This document shows positions 35,056 through 47,232 of a stretch of DNA of 64,000 bases, piece after piece. The stretch's first letter is position 1. Each line of letters starts with the position of its first letter. The stretch spans positions 62,001-126,000 of the forward strand of contig WFMF01000022.1 in the NCBI GenBank assembly GCA_011033025.1, given 5' to 3'. The translations under genes were made by a program, and so were the position numbers. A model generated the notes under the pieces. That model searched no databases. It was not told where the DNA came from and saw nothing but the letters and a program-made list of their open reading frames with translations. The stretch comes from Beroe forskalii (taxonomy: Eukaryota; Ctenophora; Nuda; Beroida; Beroidae).

Positions 35056-35201
35056 GGTCATACGAGCGAATTACTGCGGGAGACTCCCGGGAGTCCCCCG
35101 GGAGTACTGCGGGAGTACTCCGAGAGTCCTCCGGGAGTACTGCGGGAGTACTCCGAGAGTCCTCCGGGAGTCCTATACGGGAGTAATTCGCTCGTATGAC
35201 C
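35056..35201. mobile_element. 146-bp hairpin element nested in the foldback element
   Basis: GGTCATACGAGCGAATTACT at the left is perfectly inverted at the right (AGTAATTCGCTCGTATGACC). The interior is made of GGGAGTACT / CCGGGAGTCCT words that are themselves partly palindromic. It interrupts the 19-bp array only on the left side, and no equivalent is visible on the right, so it was probably inserted after the palindrome formed. Confidence 0.7.
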
Positions 35202-36180
35202 ACACAGTAACACCGTTACGACACAGTAACACCGCTACGACATAGTAACACCGCTACGACATAGTAACACCGGTACTACACAGTAACACCGTTACGACAC
35301 AGTAACACCGTTACGACACAGTAACACCGTTACGACACAGTAACATTGTTGCGACACAGCAACCCCTTTGCGACACGTCACACCGTCACGACACAGTAAC
35401 ACTATAACTCTAAGTCTATAATTACGACAAAGTAACATCGTAATTACGACGCAGTAACGCCGTTACGACACAGTTACACCGTTACGACACACTCACAGTA
35501 ACGTCGGTCGTCGTTACAAGTACGCATCAGTAACGGTGTAACGACTCGGTAACATTGTTACGACACAATAACACCGGTGCGACACACTAACACCGTAAAG
35601 CCAAAATAACACACTTACGACAGAAAACGCCATTTTACTTTTAAGACCCGTTGATATAGCGCTTTTGATGGTTAACAAGTAACAACATTACTGTGTTGTA
35701 ACGGTGTTACTGTGTTGTAACGGTGTTACTGTGTCGTATCGGTGTTACTGTGTCGTTATATCGGTGTAACTGTGTGAGTGTCGTATCGGTGTTACTGTGT
35801 CGTTACGGTGTTAGTGTTTCTTAACGACGTTACTGAGTTGTAACGACGTTACTTAGTCGTAACGACGTTACTGAGTCGCAACGACGTAACTGAGTCCTAA
35901 CGGCGATACTGTGTCGTAACGGCGATACTGTGTCGTAACGTTGTTACAGTGTCGTAACGACGATACTGTCGTAACGTTGTTACTGTGTCGTAACGGCTTT
36001 ACTAGGTTTCGTAACAACGTTACTGTGTCGTAACGGCATTACTTTGTCGTAACGAAGATACTGTGTCATAACAGCATTACTGCATTACAGTGTCGTAACG
36101 GTGTCACTGTGTCGTAACGGTGTTTCTGTGTCATAACGGAGTTTCTGTGCCGTTACTTCGCATCTCTGTCGTAACAATGT
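35196..36180. repeat. Convergent 19-bp arrays at the centre of the foldback element
   Basis: From about 35200 to 35640 the unit is CAGTAACACCGTTACGACA (19 bp, best preserved 35262-35345). From about 35690 to 36180 the reverse complement, TGTCGTAACGGTGTTACTG, is repeated. The 50 bp between them (35640-35690) form the centre of the giant palindrome. Confidence 0.85.
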
Positions 36181-36587
36181 TGCGGTCTAGTAAAGAAGTA
36201 AAGGTATCATACGACTATCCCGAGCCGAGTTATGAACGAAATACGTTCGATTATGACCTCAGTAGGACTTCGAATATTTTTGCGTCCAATATTCTCAACG
36301 TCCAATTTACGAAATTAGGGCATTGAGAGATATGGGCCCATCTTATACGTACAGACTTTCAAAGTTAATAAATCGTAGTTTGTATGAAAGTACGTCAAAC
36401 TATCTGGCCGCTTATTTTGATACTACTTTTTTGAATATTTGTTAAAGAATGCCTATAATCGGCCCGGCGCAACGGGTCTGTAGTTGTTTACAATGTTTAA
36501 TTATGTTGTTGTTGACTATTGACGTGGTTATTGATGTTGTGATAACCCTAGGTGCGAGGATTTGCCATTAAACGTTTCCCAGGGCCA

Positions 36588-38014
36588 GCCGGAATTATAT
36601 TTTTAAGGGAAACATACCCACATGCCCATATCAATGCGAATTTAGTAAGTTAGCGATCGGCGCTGATCGGCGCTGATCGGCGCTGATCGGCGCTGATCAG
36701 CGCCGATGGAGTTTTCTAAGGCTCCTATGCAGGTGTTTTGGTAGGCGCTGATCAGCGCTGATCGGCGGCCAATTTCGCCGATCAGCGCTGATTGATCGCC
36801 GATCGGCGCTGATCGGCGCTGATCGGCGCTGATCAGCGCTGATCAGCGCCGACGACCGCCGATGAAATTTTTAATTTTTTCCATCGGCGCTGATCAGCGC
36901 CGATCAGCGCTGATCGGCGGTGTCGCTGATCAGCGCTGATCAATCGCTGATCAGCGCCGATCAGCGCCGATCAGCGCTGATCAGCGCCGATCGGCGCTGA
37001 TCGGCGGTGGGTCGGCGCTGATCAGCGCTGATCGGCGCCGATTGCAAGGTGCCCATCTGCCAATAATTGACGCGATGAATGTCGCATAACTTTTCCGTTT
37101 AATTCTAATTATATAGTTATATGTACCCCGTGGTTGCAGGCTCGTACCTATTGGTGACCGACGACCGTGTAAGTTTGGTTGATAAAATTATTTAATGTTT
37201 CCATGCACAATGGGTACATATCAGTGATAATAATTATAGTACGTTAACGTACTTACCAGCTTTAATATGTTTGATTAGAACTTGGATTATACTCGTTTAA
37301 TTTTGAATTATTGAATTCATTAATCATTTATTCCTTTTACTGAAAGTGAATGCAGTTTACTTTTCCCATATTACGTTATACCTTTGATAGCTTACAGTTA
37401 CAGTACTCTCGAGTGTATTCGAATAATAATATGTGCACAGGATACCAATAAATGTGTGGCCGAGATGACATCACTATCAAAGCTCAACGTGGTATGTTAA
37501 TGTTGTTGAACCGTCAGTTTATCCTGTGCGGGAATAGGTAGGAATATAAGGCAATCGAAACATTATCCCGCCTTGTACACTGCGTGGATCCTCGAAACAC
37601 AAACAACACCGCAGTTCCCACCTCCCTAACTACCCACGTGACTCGCGCTAGTACAGGCTAATCACGTGACTACTCGCGGAGTGCGAGCGAGCCCTAATTA
37701 AGTTAAGCAGAGCAGCATGAACGTGCTGCAGCAGCAAATCAAATCACAGAAAAATGAACGGAGTCCAATTCATTTTAATTGTGTCGCGTTTAGAGCAAGT
37801 AAATAAGAATTTGCCCGTTTCTCTGGTAATTTTTACTCCAAAGGTAGCTGAGATATGGCCAAATTTCGTTTAAAAAATAGGCGTGGCCGCCGAACCATTT
37901 AAATTCATTTTTTCGATCCAAAACTTTGCACAGTACTTCGTAATGACCCAATAGACATATAAAACACTGAAACGGAAAAATCCGAGCACTTTTTTTTCAA
38001 AAGGGCATAGGCTA
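36588..38014. repeat. Right arm of the foldback element
   Basis: Inverted copy of 33117-34400, about 140 bp longer, mainly through array-length differences in the GATC-rich part. Open frames in the arms are not conserved as proteins. Confidence 0.85.
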
Positions 38015-38023
38015 GTATCGCGT

Positions 38024-39464
38024 GTATTCCTTACCACTTGAATCAACATTCAGCATTGCTTTGTATGATGTATTCATGTAAGGGCTTAGGACAGAGCACA
38101 CGTTTGATGTAAACACAATGAACAACAAATATATACATTCGAAAATTTAACAATGCAACTAGAATTCTATAAGTTATTTACACTTTCGACAATGAAAGGT
38201 ATATTTGGAAAAGTATAGTTGATTGAAACGTACCTTTTGGGTATTCGACATGCGTGAAGGTGACAGGTACCCATAACTCCGCTTCCATATCCCTCAAAGA
38301 TTAAGAAACTTAAAATTTTAGGCTTCCAGTTAGCTAAATTCAATTATTATATTTTGGTCCTTATCAAAACCTTGGCGGGTTTAATGAAACTTACTAAATT
38401 GTAGAGAGCTATACTCATAAAATCAATCCATTAAAAGAGGATATCTCTACAGTGTACACGTTAATAGTTAATTAGATAATTGACAATCACGGGCAAATAT
38501 AACATTTATTGTGTTTGGATAATTGGCGGTATAATTAATGAATATGAGTAAGGAGGAGTTATTTCATGTTTCATTAGTGGAAGATAATTAGTCAGGCCTG
38601 GTTTCAGTGCTAAATTTCCTGTTACATCCAAAATCTCTATTCAAAGCTAGAGTCGGGCATTGTAGGAAAATAAATGATCACCAATTCCTTGCTTGTGTGG
38701 GCGTGTGGCAGATGAAATTAAATTTTTCATTCAAAATTTTATGATTTAGGAATTGGCTTAAATAAGAATTATAACTAGCTATGTCGTAAATCTATTGAAG
38801 AAATTGTCTGTAACAATTTCAGAAGGCACAAGTCAAAAATGTGATGAATACCAAGTCAAAGTATAAAATAAATAATAAATATAAACTGTATAATATACTC
38901 AATCACGATAGAATACAAATGACAGAAATTCCCAGACTATTTTGGTATATAAATCACAAAAATATTACGTCAAAAACAAAAATTTTAAATTAATTTCAAT
39001 TTAAACAGATTAACCCCATATGAATAAGATGCTTACATCAAACATCAAAGTAAGATTATGTTAAGACAATACCTCTCAAAAGTCTGATCTGTGAATTAAA
39101 AGATTTATTTGTCAAAGCAATCATCGGAAACGTCAAAAGAGAATGAAATTGTTAGCAAATATACAGATAAAAAATTAATTCAAAACGTTGAAAGAAAATT
39201 ATCGTTATCAGATTATCGAAGAATTGACTCATCAATATTTCAAAAGACCCCAAAATTAAAAATTTAAGCTATAAAATTATGGAAGTAAAATAATTAACCC
39301 CAGCAAAAAATCGAATATATAATTAATCATAAGTAAATAGGTCCTGAACTCCTGATTAATAAATAAGTATTTACTATATATCTGATACAGATAGCTATCA
39401 TCATCTGAATTCATTAAGTATTAAATTCACGGATAGTAATCCTGCATTCCCCACAGGATTCTCC
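38024..39464. other. AT-rich spacer and 3' flank of the BTB gene
   Basis: No coding signal. A minus-strand AATAAA at 39109-39104, about 360 bp past the BTB stop codon, is a reasonable polyadenylation signal for that gene. Confidence 0.5.
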
Positions 39465-41144
39465 TCACTGAGTGTTGTCGTAGTAGCACATAAGCCTTGC
39501 CTTGTGAGTGTCTCCCCACTGCCAGCCGCCCCATCGTATCTTGCTCCCCAAACCTTCCCCTGGCTCACTGAACTGAGGAGTTCCTCGAGCCCATGAGATT
39601 TCCATGTTTATCCCATCTTCCTGACCGTCGTTAAACATTTCCACCACAAAGTGCATCCGTTCTGGTATCACAATATGACGATGATAGTGCATTTTGTGTT
39701 CCGTGTATAGAGCAGGATCCTGGACGACTTCCAGTTTGAATTTCTCTGATGTTTCTTTGCCAAATGGGGTTATTTGAACTAAGATGCCACATTGTGTGGG
39801 TAAGATAACACAGTTGGTTGTCCTGGGCCGAGGAAATATGAACTTGTGGACCTTTTTCTCCAGAAGGAATTTCTTGGGTGTAGTTATTTCATCACTGATC
39901 ATTTTTGTGTGGTTAGTATCACTGCAAAGTGCAGGACACTCCTTTATCCATTTCAACTTGTCGGGACACTCATTCAACCAGTAGAGACTGCTAAGAAATG
40001 CGCGAGGGATCTTGGTCCAGCCACGGGTTTGGATGGTTGAGATGACTTTCTTCAGGGACTCATCAGTGAACTTCTCCCATGCCCCAAACATGTCAACAGA
40101 TTCCAGCATCATGAAGAGGCTCTTAACTTCCGATGACAAGGATAGGATATCGAGGAAGTCATCAAAAGGCAAGTCATCCATTATATCATAGCATTGGAAA
40201 ACGTGATACTTTGATGGCAGAAGTTTCAGCTCTGTCTTGCTTCCCATACGTTTCAGTGACTTCAGAGCACGTGAAGCAAAGGACACAGTATCTGACCTTG
40301 TGATAGTCTTTACTTTAGGATCAGTCTTAGCTTTCAACTTTGCTGTAGCATCTTTGTGGAGCTGGTTTACAAGGGTTTTATCTTGTCGACTAATGTCATT
40401 CGTTTTCTTCAGAATCAAATCGATTACCTCATTGTACAATGTCAAATCCAGCTCCATACACTTCACCAGATCAAGCTGCTTCAGCAATTGCCGGGATATC
40501 CAATCAAACAGCTGGTTCTTGGACACATTTTTCCGGATTATTCTCAAGAATACAGTGTAGTCTGGTGGATCAAGCTCAACAATCAGATCCACCTGTGCTT
40601 TGGAAAAACTAAGATATCCCACATTTGTGTAACGCTCAATAAATTCAGATAGCTTGTATTTAGAACCCTTGATTTTCTCCAGCACTTTTTCAATGTAAAC
40701 AGTGTCACCAATGTGGATTTTAATCGAGCATGCTTCCTCAAAAAGCAGGAACATATCATCGACATCATCGTCACCCACATTCTCCAGCAGCTTCATGTAA
40801 TAGTCATGACACTTCAAAATCAGCCAGGCTACTTTAAAAGTGCTTGCCAACTTGCTGAAGTCCCTGAGATCATGTTTCTGGATGGTGATCCGGCCAGTGT
40901 AGAGCGATTCCATGAAGAGTCTCACCACACTAGGAGTGTATTCCCTCATATCCAGGACTCTGCTGTCTTCCTTCCTGAACAGATCGACAAATACAGGGCT
41001 GTTCAGGGACAAGATGATGGAATTGACAAGCAACTCTGAGTACCCTTCCAACTTCAGTGTTATGTTGCCATGCAGCTTTGAGTTCAGGTTTTCAATTCCA
41101 AAGTCAGCTGGAACGATAACTTTGGCTGGCAATTCTTCATACAT
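39465..41144 (-). CDS. BTB/POZ-domain protein, single long exon
   Basis: From the first in-frame ATG (41144-41142) the frame encodes 559 residues. A BTB/POZ fold is visible at about residues 25-115: the pattern ITLKLEGYSELLVNSIILSL, then FVDLF, LDMREYTPSVVRLFMESLYTGRI and FSKLASTFKVAWL. A helical BACK-like region follows, then a long C-terminal part ending in an aromatic-rich segment (IRWGGWQWGDTHKARLMCYY) that I do not recognise. BTB proteins typically dimerise and often act as cullin-3 adaptors; no Kelch repeats or zinc fingers are present here. TTTTCTAG|G just before the ATG looks like a 3' splice site, so an upstream exon is possible. The apparent extension to 41210 begins at GTG and is not a likely start. 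Confidence 0.8.
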   Translation of the reverse strand: MYEELPAKVIVPADFGIENLNSKLHGNITLKLEGYSELLVNSIILSLNSPVFVDLFRKEDSRVLDMREYTPSVVRLFMESLYTGRITIQKHDLRDFSKLASTFKVAWLILKCHDYYMKLLENVGDDDVDDMFLLFEEACSIKIHIGDTVYIEKVLEKIKGSKYKLSEFIERYTNVGYLSFSKAQVDLIVELDPPDYTVFLRIIRKNVSKNQLFDWISRQLLKQLDLVKCMELDLTLYNEVIDLILKKTNDISRQDKTLVNQLHKDATAKLKAKTDPKVKTITRSDTVSFASRALKSLKRMGSKTELKLLPSKYHVFQCYDIMDDLPFDDFLDILSLSSEVKSLFMMLESVDMFGAWEKFTDESLKKVISTIQTRGWTKIPRAFLSSLYWLNECPDKLKWIKECPALCSDTNHTKMISDEITTPKKFLLEKKVHKFIFPRPRTTNCVILPTQCGILVQITPFGKETSEKFKLEVVQDPALYTEHKMHYHRHIVIPERMHFVVEMFNDGQEDGINMEISWARGTPQFSEPGEGLGSKIRWGGWQWGDTHKARLMCYYDNTQ

Positions 41145-44100
41145 CCTAGAAAATATTTGGATAAGTTGGGAGTGCTTAATGATATCAATTAGCCAAAAAT
41201 TCCTGTCCACTACTTAGACTTTTCATGATTTCATGAAACCGTTCCTAATGAATGAAATTGTGTATTCCCAGGATAAATTCTCTGTTGAAATAGCAGTATC
41301 TGTTCAACAATATATTTACTTATTTATACATTAAACAACTGCTCAGAGCCGTCTAACAACAATTGTCACAATTACCCTAGGCATCTCGAGTCAAAGTAAC
41401 AAGTTATTAACAAAATGCCATATGTAATGCATTTTAGCCTGGTTCAATAAATTAGAGAATGTCTTATATGCCAATTCTCTGAATAGAAACTAATCCTACT
41501 TCGTTCGGCTCATTTTATGTAATTACAAGATAAATTAGCTTAGCTTTGTTGGAATTAAACAATCGCCGGTCGTGCCCATCACACACAAACTGCTCGGAAA
41601 GTTATCTTGTAAAACTGGCATTGAATTAACGTTGCATGAATTGTTCTGCTACTGCAAGTTCATCGAAAAGTTGTAAATATAGCACAGTTGTGATAGGTAC
41701 TTAGGAAGTGGGTAGTGCTGTATCCAATAATAAACTAGTTCAGTAAATTTTGCTTCATTAAGTCATATTATGGACTCCTGATAAGATTACAGGCATCAGA
41801 TAGAAAATTTTTAGGCGAACTATTCATTGTTTTGCATGTTTAAGACTGTATGAAATTGGCTATCTGAAAGGTGTACTGTAAGTGTAATATATGAAATAGA
41901 TCAGAACATTCATTACATGGTTAGACAAAGTCAAATAAATGTCAGAAGAGGGAAATATTTAGCCATTCAAGCGTGACTAGAAAGAGTAGGTAGTTGAAAG
42001 TCTCTGAAATCAAAAGAGTTATTACATTATTACAGACTTTGATAATTAATGCTAGGATCAAAAAAGTGTATCCAAAGTCTAAGCAAAACAAGAACCCTAT
42101 CGAAACAACACTCATATACCTATTCGCATACCCGGATCATAACGAAAATATTCACTGATACATGTCAACTATGACGATGCTAAAGTTGCATAAATTAACA
42201 TAATATACACTCCATGAATACAATGAGCGAACTCCTACAACAACTGAGCAGGACACGGAAGCTCACAAAGTAAGTGAAGATGTTGTTGGCACTGAAGCAG
42301 AGATGCGGTGATTTGTAACAGTTCCAGGGTGAGTCATGACAACACATATATATCCTTATTAATATATTATCATGTTGCATGGATGACAACATGTCCTTTA
42401 CAGTATATATTATCACAACATACATATATAATACAGTGCAAGAAGTGTGACAAAATACTGCAGTGAATCACGACATCAAGGAGCTATGACGAGGGTAGGA
42501 CCAATCACCGTCCACCACGTCATAACAACTTGTGTCATCACAAATGACAACAATGGAAGTCATGTTCCAAACAACTGCAACACATCATAACTCACTGCAC
42601 GCTGTCCTTATCATAGTACATGATGTATCATTATACAGTAACACACAATGGTGCTGCATTCATTCAATCACCCAACATAGCAAATCACATACAGATTCCA
42701 ATCAACTAGACACAATACCACAATACTCCAGGGACGCGATGACTTGAAGCTTCTTAAGAAGGGTTTTTATTACAGCTCAGGTGTCTCTAGATCTTGATAA
42801 TTGATAGCTTAATAGGCCAATTAGGACTGCAGATAAGTAATTGTATTATTCAGTAAATATGAAACGGCAGTGTGTTGCCAATGCTGTCGATTAAAATTGA
42901 TCAAAGGATGTGTAGCTAATTTCCTAATTTGTGAAGTATTATTGAGTCTAATTAACACAGCTATCATCAAGTTACTTTTCAGTAAAATATTGCACTTAAG
43001 CATATAGATGTACAGTATGTTGTTCACTATTCCTCTATTTCAATATTCTTGACTCATAATGTAACTTCAAACTTGGCAAAATCATCATAACAAAAGTTAC
43101 AATGACAAATCGGTAGTAAATTCTCCTCCAATCTTACCATATAAGGCGATATAAGAACCGTTTCAACACCTTATATGGTCTAATTAAAGTTTAGTACTGG
43201 TAGAGACCACTGGTCTGCCCTTGCAAGGAGAAGCCACAAAGGAGATAGCCTGACAACTACCCTTTTTTTTCAAGAAGTGAGAAATGTGTTGATAGAATTC
43301 GTCATTAAAATAAGTAGAATATTTATTTATAAAGTGATTTCTGGGGACTGTACATATTACTCCCCGACTTATAATGTGTAAATATTATATAATGTATATA
43401 TTATGGACTATATAATTAAATATATACGTTTGTGGTAAAATACTTCACCACTTTTATAGAGGGTAGTGCTCTGCAGCCTGTTTAGCCTGCATTGTCAAGC
43501 CTGGAGTAAATTTTCACGAATAGAGGAAAAGTATAAGGTAGACTTATTATAATTTAAATTCTCAAGTATGTCTAAAGCGAAGCGAGTATAATTGTTCAAT
43601 GAAAATTGTATTGAATGAGCACATACCATGCTCCTTTCCTGCATATATCAGCTTCTTTGAAGTTCAGTTCTCTCAATTATACATCAAAAGTATTGATAAT
43701 TCTCTAGAAAATGAAAATGTAAAATCACATTTTGAATGCGTAGGTATATAAAGGAAATGCAATAAAACATACGTTGACAGAATAAAATGGTATTTATCCC
43801 AAAATAGCCCATTAATAGGTTTATAACGAACTCATATCGAGGCAAAGCGTGTGATAAGGACGCCAATATATAACTCAATAACCTTACAAATTGACTGAAC
43901 ACAAACTTTGGCTTCCTTAACCACACACGTATCAACTTGGTGGATAGTGAGCAAGTGAACATACCATTTCTTTATAGCTGTAAAATATTTCCTTGTGGTT
44001 TTCATACAAACCAATGAAAATCAAGATAAGGATTCATAAACTCTGGTTTTCGTTAAAGTCATAAATTTAATGCTAGGTTTCACTTTGATCACCATCAGCT

Positions 44101-45197
44101 CACCACGTCATATTCTTATACATAACGTTAATTCTCTACTATTTACAGGTAATTTAAAAATATATCATATATCTCTTGACAACAAAGACACTCCAAATAT
44201 TACATGTAATATGTGGTTTAAATCTTCAAATTTGCTGATAATTCTTCATTGGAATTTATGTAACATTGAGCTATGATTGCGTAACTAGATAAGGATTTGT
44301 GGTTTGGTGATGAATTAAAAATTCGACTCTCCGTCTGCCCTTGAATTACTTGCACCATTCTTTAAATAAAAATGTGTAGAAAAACATCAACTTCAACGAT
44401 AAATTAATTTAAGACAGTTCAAACTTGCAAACCATATTATGTTGATGGAATTTACACAAGTTTATTTTGCTACAATGAAACTTTACAACTACAGTAGAAC
44501 TTTACAATCGCTTTACATAGGTTCATTTCAAACTTCAAAAAGATATCACAAAACTTTGGATAATGATTCGGTTTATTGGTAAATATTTCAATCCGTCATA
44601 GTGATATAAACTTATGTAAGAGGAGTAGGTAGGATTATCGTATGGCAGAGAAGATTTATCAGGATTATAATATTGTCAGTAGATATTGATTCATGAGTAT
44701 CTAGATAAGAAATTCATTTAAAATTATTAACAGCCATCATCCCATGACATATCAATTTTCTCAAATGATTACTAACTTCACTCCTAGACATAACAAAATT
44801 AACCACTCTATTGATTTAATAGGAGGAATAACAGATTTTGGTCTCTAAGAATAGGAATAATACATCTCGTTTTAAAAACATTAGATTTTGTGGTTTATAT
44901 TTAAAATAACTAAGAAGGGATGTCAACGAATGTTTTCACATGTGCAGTTATTGTCTTATTGTGGTGTTGTACACGTCTCTATGGTAATACATTATGTCCT
45001 GTCAATAAATATTACATTTCTAGCTAACACTATCTAAACAAGTTCTCCATATATAATCAGAAGTCTCTCTCTTTATTTCGTATAATGTATTCTGTTACCC
45101 GACCCAGAAACACAAACACACATGACGAGACTACATTAGCTTAACCCCTAACTCTTCAGCAGTACAATATCATATCATATATAACGTACTATATTCC
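41145..45197. other. Intergenic stretch without recognised genes
   Basis: No exon could be supported. It is strongly AT-rich, with no long open frame. A segment at about 43190-43270 ending in eight T residues (TGGTAGAGACCACTGGTCTG ... CTACCCTTTTTTTT) could be a SINE-like piece with a pol III-type terminator, but no internal promoter boxes are clear. The distal part contains the MCU 3' UTR. Confidence 0.5.
45072..45077 (-). terminator. Polyadenylation signal of MCU (AATAAA)
   Basis: AATAAA on the minus strand, about 120 bp downstream of the MCU stop codon. Confidence 0.5.
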
Positions 45198-46626
45198 TTA
45201 CACGTGCTTGTGCTTTGCAACCAGAAGGGCCCCAATGTTCTCCAGCTGCCTGAGGTTTTCCTCGATTTCATGCTTCTTGCCGGCGATGGCATTGTACTTG
45301 TCAATGTCAAAGCCGCTCCTCCTACTTTTCTTGTGGAACACTCTCAAGTTCCACCTGTCCCTGGCTGCATCGTAGTTGTACTCGTTCTTCACCATGACGA
45401 AGTAACAGAACATGATGATGGAGGTACCGTAGGTTACGAAGTAAGTCACAGGTTCCATGATATCCCAGGAGTAATCCCACCAGACAAGACGAGCTAGAAA
45501 GCCAAATTGGAATCCCATAGTGAACAAGCCTCCCCAAACTACTGCACTGGTCTTCACACGAGACTTTGAGAGCAGACTCTGAAGATTCATCAGATTTAGT
45601 GAAAACCAAATTATAAAATATAAATCTAAATCTAATTGACATACCACTTCCTTTTACAATTCTAAAGCATAGTTGGAAACTAGCAACGTAACTTACCATC
45701 CTCTTTTCCTCCAGAGGAGCAAATTCCATCTGGAGTTCATCAAGCTTCTTACGAAGATTGTTTTGGATTGTGATCTTATTCTCCACAACTTCCAGAGAGC
45801 CAGCAAGTGACTGCAAGGTATATATATACAGATAAGTCTAGGCAGAATTTATTATCCGGGCACTTGAGGGGCAGTATTTGAGGAGGGAGGCCCAGATTGG
45901 TAGATTTCTATTTGCAGTGTTAATAATGTGATCTGTCAACATTCTCTGTGCGTCATTATTCATTAATTACATTGCTTTATTTCCTAGCACATTAAGTCTA
46001 ATAAATTTAATAAACTCATTGAATATTCAATAAATCAAGGGTACTGTGCAGTACCTCACAATAACATACCTTAATTTTATCGTGCACTTCATTTACTACA
46101 GCCTCAGTTATAGGGGTTGGTGCAATTGTTGTCGACTGCTTGACCTGGTGGCCATCCAGTAACTCCAGAGTGAAGCCATTTTGTATCAAGTATGTCAGAG
46201 GAGTGAACTTCGAAAACACCAATCCTGAATTGAGTTTGGTCAATTGAGTCATTTTGGAAAAATTTTTGAGAGTAAAGGCAAATCACAAAATGAAAAATCA
46301 ATATAGGTATTCTGTATTGTAAATAGTCAATGGAAATTAGAGATCTCTATTATTATGCAATGAATTAATTTATATCAAAGGAGAAAACATTTACCATCTG
46401 CACTGACAGCACTGACTGACTGCACAGAAGAATCCTCAGAAATGATAGCTTCCTGCAGATCCCCTAAGGAGTTTAGAGTTGAGGTGATAACAAAACTCCT
46501 TGGTTCACTGAGTTCTGGTAGTTTCACAGTGAGAAGTGGTGCTGCTACTGCAGCACCCGACAAGTTCCTGGAGATACATTGAACACCAATGCCTTTAGCA
46601 CGGAGCACTAATTTGAATGCATGCAT
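45198..46626 (-). CDS. MCU: Mitochondrial calcium uniporter pore subunit, four exons
   Basis: MCU forms the Ca2+-selective channel of the inner mitochondrial membrane. Minus-strand exons: 46395-46626, 46070-46224, 45697-45810 and 45198-45578, with all phases consistent, giving 293 residues (human MCU 351). The ATG at 46626 has an in-frame TGA two codons upstream. The Arg/Ser/Ala-rich start suits a matrix targeting peptide. The middle exons encode the N-terminal domain and a coiled coil (LRKKLDELQMEFAPLEEKR). The last exon holds both transmembrane helices and the selectivity-filter signature WDIMEPVTYF, followed by YFVM and the C-terminal coiled coil. The Arg in FLARLVWWDYSW and the acidic residue after WW match conducting MCU rather than the inhibitory paralogue MCUB. 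An alternative MCUB assignment is therefore unlikely. Confidence 0.93.
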
Positions 46627-47232
46627 GTCTCATAAGACACTGTGCCTTGTAAGTGTCTACTTTGCTACCTCAAATTTGATTGAAGTTATTGAATAAAGTA
46701 ATAGTACTCAAGTACCATGAAATTTTTATAACAAATCATCTAAATAGAAGGAGAATTCTCAATAAGCAAACAGCTATTTTGATTCTTTCATGGAACAATA
46801 TGTTATTTCCATTATTTTCTACATCAACATGTAAAACTGATTGTATTGTATCTCATTCTTAATTTTGTCTGTGCTTGAATGGAAATTTCAATATGTCTAG
46901 ACTGATTGTATAATTGTTAAAATTAGAAATAAATAAGGATCATTATTGTAAACAATCAAAATCAATATAAAAATGATTTGAGACTTTCATAAATAAATAA
47001 ATTAGTTAAAACATTTCTGAAATATAAAAGTGAAGTCCCAGCTTCATTTCAGCACACCTTTGTTCATATTGCATCAATTGAAAGAAATAAAATAAAATTG
47101 TATATGGTGCTTGTCTTATGCTTCTCTGAAAAAGAGTAAATTATATAAAGGATAGTGAAGCATTTACCCATTCAAAAGAATAGATAATTACAGATTATAA
47201 CACATCAGCTCATCAATAGAATTCATATATAA
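46627..47232. other. MCU-SNAPC3 intergenic spacer
   Basis: About 600 bp of AT-rich sequence separates two genes on the same strand. It must contain the SNAPC3 3' end and the MCU promoter. No TATA box or CpG cluster stands out. Confidence 0.4.

Larger units (their letters stand above)
33117..38014. mobile_element. Foldback transposon, 4,898 bp, 9-bp target duplication
   Basis: Both termini read TAGCCTATGCCC inwards. The left arm spans about 33117-34400 and the right arm about 36588-38014. The first hundred bases of the arms differ only by one base in an A-run (A7 versus A8), so insertion appears recent. Each arm consists of an outer 800-bp unique part, then an array of self-complementary GATCAGCGC-type units (about 33955-34325 and 36655-37045), then a short unique piece ending at GGCCCTGGG. 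The middle carries two facing arrays of a 19-bp unit. No transposase is seen. A 9-bp duplication with very long inverted repeats fits foldback or Mutator-like non-autonomous elements; which one cannot be settled here. Confidence 0.9.

Noticed and set aside
35196-36180. CRISPR-like regular repeats
   Set aside because: Units are directly adjacent with no unique spacers and invert at the centre; this is a transposon minisatellite in an animal genome.
41145-41210. N-terminal extension of the BTB protein
   Set aside because: The extension begins at GTG after an in-frame TAA and crosses a likely splice acceptor; the ATG at 41144 is the first plausible start.
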